From Amaranthus tricolor (Eukaryota; Streptophyta; Magnoliopsida; Caryophyllales; Amaranthaceae), in the NCBI RefSeq assembly GCF_026212465.1, contig NC_080059.1, positions 13,250,501 to 13,314,500 on the forward strand: a stretch of 64,000 nt of DNA, in the 5' to 3' direction. The position numbers were made by a program, and so were the translations under genes. How positions within the stretch are numbered: position 1 is the stretch's first letter; every line of letters starts with the position of its first letter. This document shows positions 58,006 through 64,000 of the stretch, in pieces. The notes under the pieces were generated by a model. That model was not told the DNA's origin. It saw only the letters and a program-made list of their open reading frames with translations, and made no database searches.

Positions 58006-60559
58006 GTATTTATTCAAGTTAATCTAGTTATATTTACTTTATTTAAAGGGTAAGATGCACATGTCATTTAGATATATAGGTTTATGTATATAAATCATAT
58101 TAAAATTTAAGTTTAATATGTTTGAATCGCTTATTAATTTATATAAAGTTTGTATCATTATGCGTGATTTTAACTATGTTTAATTAATTATTAAATATAA
58201 GCAATTATGGAGCTTGAAATCTCTTAATCTCAAAGAAACTAAAATAAAACTCTAGTTCAAATCAATTAAATATGTGTATGTATCTAAAATAAAGGAGGAA
58301 AAAGACTTTTAAATTCCAAAGTTAATTTGATGAATATATATGTATGTCAGTTGCAGCCAACCCTTCCAGCCCAACCGCAACAACCACCGGTTGCCCATCT
58401 GCCAGCTGCAAGCTGCTAGCAGCCCCACGCAGCTAGCCAAAATTCCATCCACCGTGGTCCGTGAGCCACCATCTTTTGAAGATTAGGTGTTATATATTTA
58501 AGTACCATATATATGGGGTGACAAATTAGTGGTTCAAAAAAGTAGAATTTATTACACATTTAAAGCAAAGATAGGATATTTTTCATGAACTATATAAACT
58601 AGGTACTTACCCGTGCTATGCACGGTATTCAAAAGATTTTGTAATTACCGATTTATAAACTATTTTAAACCAATGTTGTTAAATTAAAAAAAAAGGTTTA
58701 AGTAATCAACATGATTAAACAATAACGCATTTATGCAAAAAACTTAATTTATTATTTAATTATTACACATAAAAATAATTATTATTCAATTATTATACTC
58801 AAAAAATCAATATATAATTCATGAATCTTATCACTTAGTTTTCTTGATTATAAACCTCTTCTACGATGAAGATCTAATTGAAACTAAGAATCAAATGACA
58901 TGCAAATATTAGCAATAACTTAGGAACAATATAATTATCTTTTTTGACAATAAAAGAACCATGATATAGCACCAAATAATCAAGAATAAATCATGGAATC
59001 ATGATAGAATATTAAAACAAACCAATAAGTATGTGTTTTATATTATTTAATTTAATTTTATAAAAAATTTCATTATTAAAAATGCAATTTCATAAAATTA
59101 AATTGTTTTAGATGTATTTGATTGCATTCCAATTCCTACACCGAAAAAGGTATAATATGAAAAACTAATAATAACTTACACATAAATTAAAATTGTACCA
59201 AATTGCAATTTATTAATCTCAATCTAACAATTATGTATCGAAATAAGAAGAATAAAGTAAATTAAAAAAGTACGACTTATAACAAAAATATAAAACAACA
59301 AAACTTATCGTCACTCCTTTATTATCATATATGTAATCACCAAAACCAAATCTAGTAAGTCATATATCTATTAAACTTCTTTGGATACAAATAATTTAAT
59401 TTCAGAAACATGAAGCTATTTTGAGAATTTGTGTGTACTCGTTTGAATACCTTTGTATAGTCGTATATTCGTGAAATCTAATAGTTATTTCAGTTATGTT
59501 GGTTACGTATCATTATGTTTATTTATTAAATATTGATAGTTATATCAGTTACGATAATAAATCAATGGGATGAAAGCATACAAACTTATATAAATAGTGG
59601 AGATTACATCAAGATTATAAGAAAAAAAGTGAGATAGAATTTTCTACATTTATTCTCTAGATTTTTTGAATTCTTGTTTTATATTTTCTCTTTACATATG
59701 AACAAATAAAGTGTCTTGCAAACTCTTTATTATGTTTCTCATTTTATTACCTTTTTATATACATAATTATTTATTATTGCATACTTTGTAGTTTGTACAG
59801 AGTATGTAATGTGATTGTTTGAATCTAATTTTGAACTTCACTTGATATACGTACCGTTCTGAGAGAAATAACCCAAAAGGAAAATATTTATAGGCTTATA
59901 ATTAGTTATTAAGTTTTCTAGCGATTTTAGTGTTGCAAACCAAATTTTAAAGTTTTGTTCATTTGGTGATCAACAAAGCAAGGAGTCCATTATCGTCCAT
60001 AAACGCGAATACAAATAAAACCTATAATTTGTATTGTTTTTCATTATTATCTCTAATAAAATTTAGAATAAAATCACACATATAACTAACCGGTGTACCT
60101 AATATGGGCTGCAACCTCCTAAATTGTAGGTTTATTCATTAAGTGATGAATAAACAAAGTTAAAAGATCTTTGGAGAAAATTACAATAAAAAAGGAAAAG
60201 GTCCCTATACTAATGTATTTAGGCTTAGAGCTTTTTTAGATAATTGATTTGAAGCTAATGAGGTTTATTTATAATAATAATCATCATCATCTTACCCGGT
60301 ACATCATCATAATGCGGTTAAAAAACCCTCAACTCGAATCGAGAAAAATCATCAAAAATCCTCAAAAATAAAAGGTTCCTACAGCAAAACGAGCTGAACA
60401 AAACTTAATCCACAAACCCGCATCTAACGACACAAATCATCTTCTAACAAGATTGAATGATCATAAGTTAAATTTCCCACGAAAAGATAGAACTTCCTTC
60501 CATTGAAGCCGAACACCAAACCTCGTAACACTCCATAAAATTCATGAAACTTTTAAATT
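58006..60559. other. Intergenic spacer, no gene recognised
   Basis: AT-rich apart from a CAACCGC/CAGCTGC-rich patch at 58355-58480. A small hairpin, CCCGTGCTATGCACGG, at about 58611-58626 follows ACTAGGTACTTA, a motif often seen at the end of plant DNA transposons; no element was delimited. Confidence 0.4.
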
Positions 60560-60830
60560 TCTATAACTTGTGTTCGATCACTAATTTTAAAATTTAAAAT
60601 TCCTATAAAATTTATGTACAAACAAACTACTATACTTCATAAAATTCATTCCAATGCATTACCATTGAGAAAGTTGGCATTAGATGATAGTGGAACTTTA
60701 TAAACAAAAAATTTGTTTTATGATCAAAGTTTCATTACCATGGGAATGATATGACACTTTTGATGAAATTTTACACTATAAATCATTCACAACCACTATT
60801 TAGTACCACTAACTAAACGGGGCCGTGAGC
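60560..60830. repeat. MITE-like dispersed repeat (family 2), copy 2 (inverted)
   Basis: Opposite orientation to 5966-6280. It ends ATTTAGTACCACTAACTAAACGGGGCCG and includes TGATGAAATTTTACACTATAAATCATT and ATAAAATTCATTCCAATGCATTACCAT, the complement of copy 1 segments. Its outer half is diverged. Confidence 0.55.
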
Positions 60831-61339
60831 GGTTACAAACAATTATAATGCCGGGGATCTGTTATTGTCATGATCACATTATCACTTTTAATTTAATGGA
60901 GAAAAACTAAGGATATGTTTCGTATATTTCTATTTTTAGTTCACAAATTCTTGTTTCTAGTTTTTCATTTTCTAAAAACACGAAACTTATTTTGTTTCCA
61001 TTTTTTTTTCTCCAAAACTTGAAAATTAGTCATAGGTCGTACGAGTTAAAAGGATTAAATCTCGAATGGATCAGGTTTAAGATCGGTTATGATTTAAATA
61101 TAATAACCCTTACCAATTAGTTTTTATAGACCAAGAACAGATCATCCTGAGCTATTGAGTATTAAAAAAAAGATCTAAACACTTAGAATCTAAAATGATT
61201 AAAGAGTCGGGTGTAGTTGGATCTATAAACAGTTTGAGTCCATAAATTGATTATGAGTTTAGTCAAGTTTTATTGGTCAAGTTTAGGGTAAAAATATTAA
61301 TTAGAGCTAAAGGGGTGTTTGATACGAGCTTTTTAAAGT

Positions 61340-61660
61340 ATAGGTAAACTCATGGCCGTCGATTAGCATGTGCAAAGTGGTCTACAGCACAGGACCCCGT
61401 TATCAGAAGGGTCCCAAAAATTTATTTTTATACATATTTGATTTATTTATCATTTCAATTACTACAAATATATGTATAATATTTTACACGACAGTAATCA
61501 AGTAATAAAAAGTCAAATTTTAATATTTCAAAAATTGAGAAATTTTATCATATATTAGTATTCTTTTTCTTTTCTTAAATTATGAGGGTTTTAAGATAAA
61601 AATTGACACAGTGTCCTCAAAATTTAAGAGAGGGCCCTGGGTAAACCATTACATTACTAA
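61340..61660. repeat. Possible MITE with GGCCC/GGGCC ends
   Basis: CATGGCCGTCGATTAGC, GCAAAGTGGTCTACAGCACAGG-ACCCC on the left and GAGAGGGCCCTGGG on the right enclose about 250 bp of AT-rich DNA with TCCCAAAAATTTATTTTTATAC. The layout recalls a common non-autonomous plant DNA transposon but ends are not fixed. Confidence 0.35.
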
Positions 61661-61869
61661 AGGGTATACATTGTTTCCAGTAGATTGTGACTAGTAACAA
61701 ATTTCTTTGTTAACAAAAGCTTCAAATTATTAGCTTCCTTCTCCTCTCCAGCACTTCAATGGTAGATTTAAGGTGGTTGCAAAATGCAAAGTATGATGTT
61801 TTTCTCTCTCTTTTCATGAAATTTATGTTTTTTTTCATTGTTTTTCTCATATGGTTGTCAATTTGTTAA

Positions 61870-62115
61870 TCAGCTCATCTTATATGAGATTATCACACGG
61901 ATTCATATAATTAGCTTATTTTTCAAATTAATCAATTTGAAATTTTAAGTAATCACTTTAACATACTAAATGTCATGTATGAAATTATCAGACGGATCCA
62001 TATAATAAGCCCATTTCTCAAATTAATCAATTTAAAATTATAAGTAATAACTTTAATACATTAAATGTACATGGAGCCCTATAGAGATGTAGTTGTCTTA
62101 TTTAACAAGGTGCGA
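61870..62115. repeat. Two tandem copies of a GAGATTATCACACGG-type repeat
   Basis: TATGAGATTATCACACGGATTCATATAATTAGCxxATTTxTCAAATTAATCAATTTxAAATTxTAAGTAATxACTTTAAxAxAxTAAATGT-like sequence occurs twice (about 61877-61965 and 61975-62070). It is related to the GAGACGGTCTCA family. Confidence 0.6.
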
Positions 62116-62429
62116 TCGTCTTAATATTTAAGAATTTGTGTTTGTTTTTGAATCACAAATCCCTATTAACATCTCAAATCAATTAAAAAACACCTAAAAA
62201 TTACTTTGATTTAAAAAAATTAAAGTATTCCTAAACTTTCATACTGTTCAATTACCCATTTACAAAATTAAGTTCTTTTCGCCTTAAAGCAAATTAGGTT
62301 TTTTTTTTTACTTGAATTTTTCTGTACATGGTTCAAAGTTCCTCTTTGATTTATTGTTGATATATCAAAGTAAAAAATGAGGAAAAAGAAAAGAAAAAGT
62401 TGTTTTACAATTGTAAAAAGAAAAAAAAA

Positions 62430-62600
62430 GGTATTTGATACTCCCTCATATCCACCATAAGTGTCCTATATTTATTTTTGGACATTATTCATCTCTTACT
62501 CTTAATTTTTATTTTATCATTAATCTATAAGTTAAAATATAGTCAAATAGGATTTTGTTTGATTCGTCTTAATGCAAGGATTATTCATATTGATTTTCTA
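62430..62600. repeat. Degenerate CTCCCTC-type MITE left end
   Basis: ATACTCCCTCATATCCACCAT, AAGTGTCCTATATTTATTTTTGGAC matches the left end of a Stowaway-like MITE family; the right end is lost. Confidence 0.45.
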
Positions 62601-63439
62601 TAATTTTTAATTATACACAATTAAAAATGTTAAAAATTAAATAAATATATTGAATAAAGTGTATAAAGTAAATGGTACATTTAGGTTTAATAAGATTGAA
62701 GTATAATCTTTGATGGTGGATTTTGGATGGTTTATGTGGTGGTGCGACAACTTTATGTTTGTGGTCGCAGAAAGTCTGGTTTTGGGAAAAGGACACGGCT
62801 GATGCATTAGTTGCTTTTTTTTTTTATATCCATTCTCTTACCTCTTTATAACTAACAATATTTAATAACACTTGATAATACCCTTTTACTCCTATTAACA
62901 AATTCTGTTTCCATTATGTTTTCATATATATTACCAAATACCACTAAATATAATTATTTTCTATTGGATCAAGACCCGATCCTAATTCATTGGATTCACA
63001 AAATTAAACTTTTATATTAAAGGTCGAATTTAAGATGTCAAGTTTGGCGCGGTCCAGCTAGCTACTGGACCATGAGTAATGATCATAGTCCATACTTAAT
63101 CATCATGCCATTGAAGTATAATATTTTTGAAACAAAAATTATAAAACCACATGCTACAGTGGGAGAAGAAAAAAGCTAGGTGAAAATGAACTTAGAAGCT
63201 TACTTGAAAAAATGATATTTTTTCCAACTGAAATAAAAATTGATTCTTATAATTCTATTTACCTTTTAGAAATGAAAAATATTTATTTTTAATATTTTTT
63301 CAATTCAGAAGTATGCTAGACAATCTCTATAAATAAGGGAAAAAGAATTTGTAATCCCAAGTGTTGGTGATGAGAAACAAACTAGTGTAATAAAGATGAA
63401 AAGAAAAGGCTTCAACCGTTAGACTAATTCAGAATTAAG

Positions 63440-63760
63440 TACTTTTAATTACTTAAAGCGTAATGAGTACTTACTATCCTTAATGCCTACATACGTCTTC
63501 CTTAATGCCTACTTTCATCATCCTTAATGCCTACTCTTCGTATCCTTAATGCCTACTTACAATATCTTTAACGCCTACTTACAGTATCCTAAATGCCTAC
63601 ATATCGAATCCTTAATACCTACTTACAATATCTTTAATGCCCCCGAGTAAGCGTGCACAACTTGCTATATCTTAAATGCCTACTTAATGACTACTTATGA
63701 ACTGACTCAATTAGAGATTGTCTCTCAAAGACAATCTATTACAAAAATTTGTTACTTAAA
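63440..63760. repeat. Minisatellite of about 25-bp units beside a GAGATTGTCTCTC end
   Basis: About nine units of TCCTTAATGCCTACTTACAAT-type sequence run from about 63475 to 63690, followed by AATTAGAGATTGTCTCTCAAAGACAATCT at about 63710-63738. This mirrors the array at 15340-15735 next to its GGTCTC-type end. Confidence 0.75.
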
Positions 63761-63784
63761 TATTTCTACAACTATACATAAATA

Positions 63785-64000
63785 AAAGGAAAAAAATGTT
63801 GTTAATAATCCAACCAATTTTCAATTACCTGTCAATAATCCCACCTTTTGAAGTTTTTTAATAATCCAACATTTGCTTTCAATTTGTTGTCAATGGACCC
63901 TTCAAAGAAATGACATGTTATATCAGGTTACCTCTCATCTTTTTTCTTCTTTATAATAATCCAATCTATTTTTCATTGCCTGTCAATAATCCCACCTTTA
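63785..64000. repeat. Repeat of TAATAATCCAACC / GTCAATAATCCCACC words, cut by the window end
   Basis: The pattern (AATAATCC, then ACCTGTCAATAATCCCACC) occurs at 63800-63845 and again at 63955-63998. It resembles the terminal region of MULE-3 (CAAAAATAATCCAACTATC at 21340s) and may be the start of a related element. Confidence 0.45.

Noticed and set aside
58611..58626. Hairpin CCCGTGCTATGCACGG as a Helitron end
   Set aside because: The expected CTRR-type 3' terminus after the hairpin and a 5' TC end could not be placed, so no Helitron is claimed.
1..64000. tRNA, rRNA or known small-RNA genes
   Set aside because: No cloverleaf-like sequence with paired A and B boxes and no rRNA-like stretch was noticed; TGGTATCA(GAGC) sites are retroelement primer-binding sites, not tRNA genes.

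Overview
This is a piece of a plant (eudicot) nuclear genome. It is AT-rich, has intron-split genes, and is packed with nested transposable elements. The mix of elements (plant-mobile-domain MULEs, Tnt1-like copia, RTE-type LINE, dispersed short repeats beginning with GAGACGGTCTCA-like motifs) would fit Caryophyllales such as the Amaranthaceae, but that placement is an inference. I resolve only two intact host genes. (1) An S-type anion channel of the SLAH2/SLAH3 type lies on the minus strand (1803-4348, four coding exons, 599 codons) with a probable non-coding 5' exon near 5.4-5.5 kb. (2) A SUC4/SUT4-type sucrose transporter lies on the plus strand (34958-53688, five coding exons, 534 codons). 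Its span is stretched to almost 19 kb by two introns of 9.6 and 7.0 kb that are full of transposon debris.

From 8.4 to 34.7 kb the window is a transposon graveyard whose nesting can be read base by base. A Mutator-like element (MULE, 8417-15195, 9-bp target duplication CGAGGAATT) carries a broken MuDR-type transposase, a broken plant mobile domain (PMD) gene and, on the other strand, a broken GRF-type zinc-finger gene. A 294-bp solo LTR has landed in its transposase, and a 1.36-kb Pack-MULE (12767-14123, 9-bp duplication TTTATAATA) has landed behind the PMD gene. That Pack-MULE carries the first two exons of MOC1, the chloroplast Holliday-junction resolvase. A second MULE-like element (18085-21009) has a FAR1-type transposase head and a PMD-type head facing each other across an internal deletion. 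A third (21311-23841, duplication TTATTTTTA) carries another GRF-like gene, and a relative of the first MULE (22392-23541, duplication TTTTTTTGG) sits exactly at that gene's start codon and holds captured exon sequence. A FAR1/FRS-like transposase pseudogene (25.0-28.1 kb) is split by a 2-kb solo LTR. A nearly complete Ty1-copia element (29403-33919, minus strand) sits in or beside a LINE remnant.

Intron 1 of the sucrose transporter holds a Stowaway-like MITE, a 101-bp tandem duplication, an LTR-PBS-gag fragment, a Ty3/gypsy integrase-chromodomain fragment and a Tnt1-like copia fragment. Intron 4 holds an RTE-type LINE tail and a pair of direct LTR-like repeats. The last 10 kb (53.7-64 kb) has no recognisable gene, only short dispersed repeats and minisatellite-bearing element ends.

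The most noteworthy material is the cargo-carrying MULE system: two MULE families with GRF zinc-finger genes, two with PMD sequence, two with captured host exons, and a shared, very regular subterminal palindrome. All boundaries, frames and target duplications were read by eye; no database search was run.
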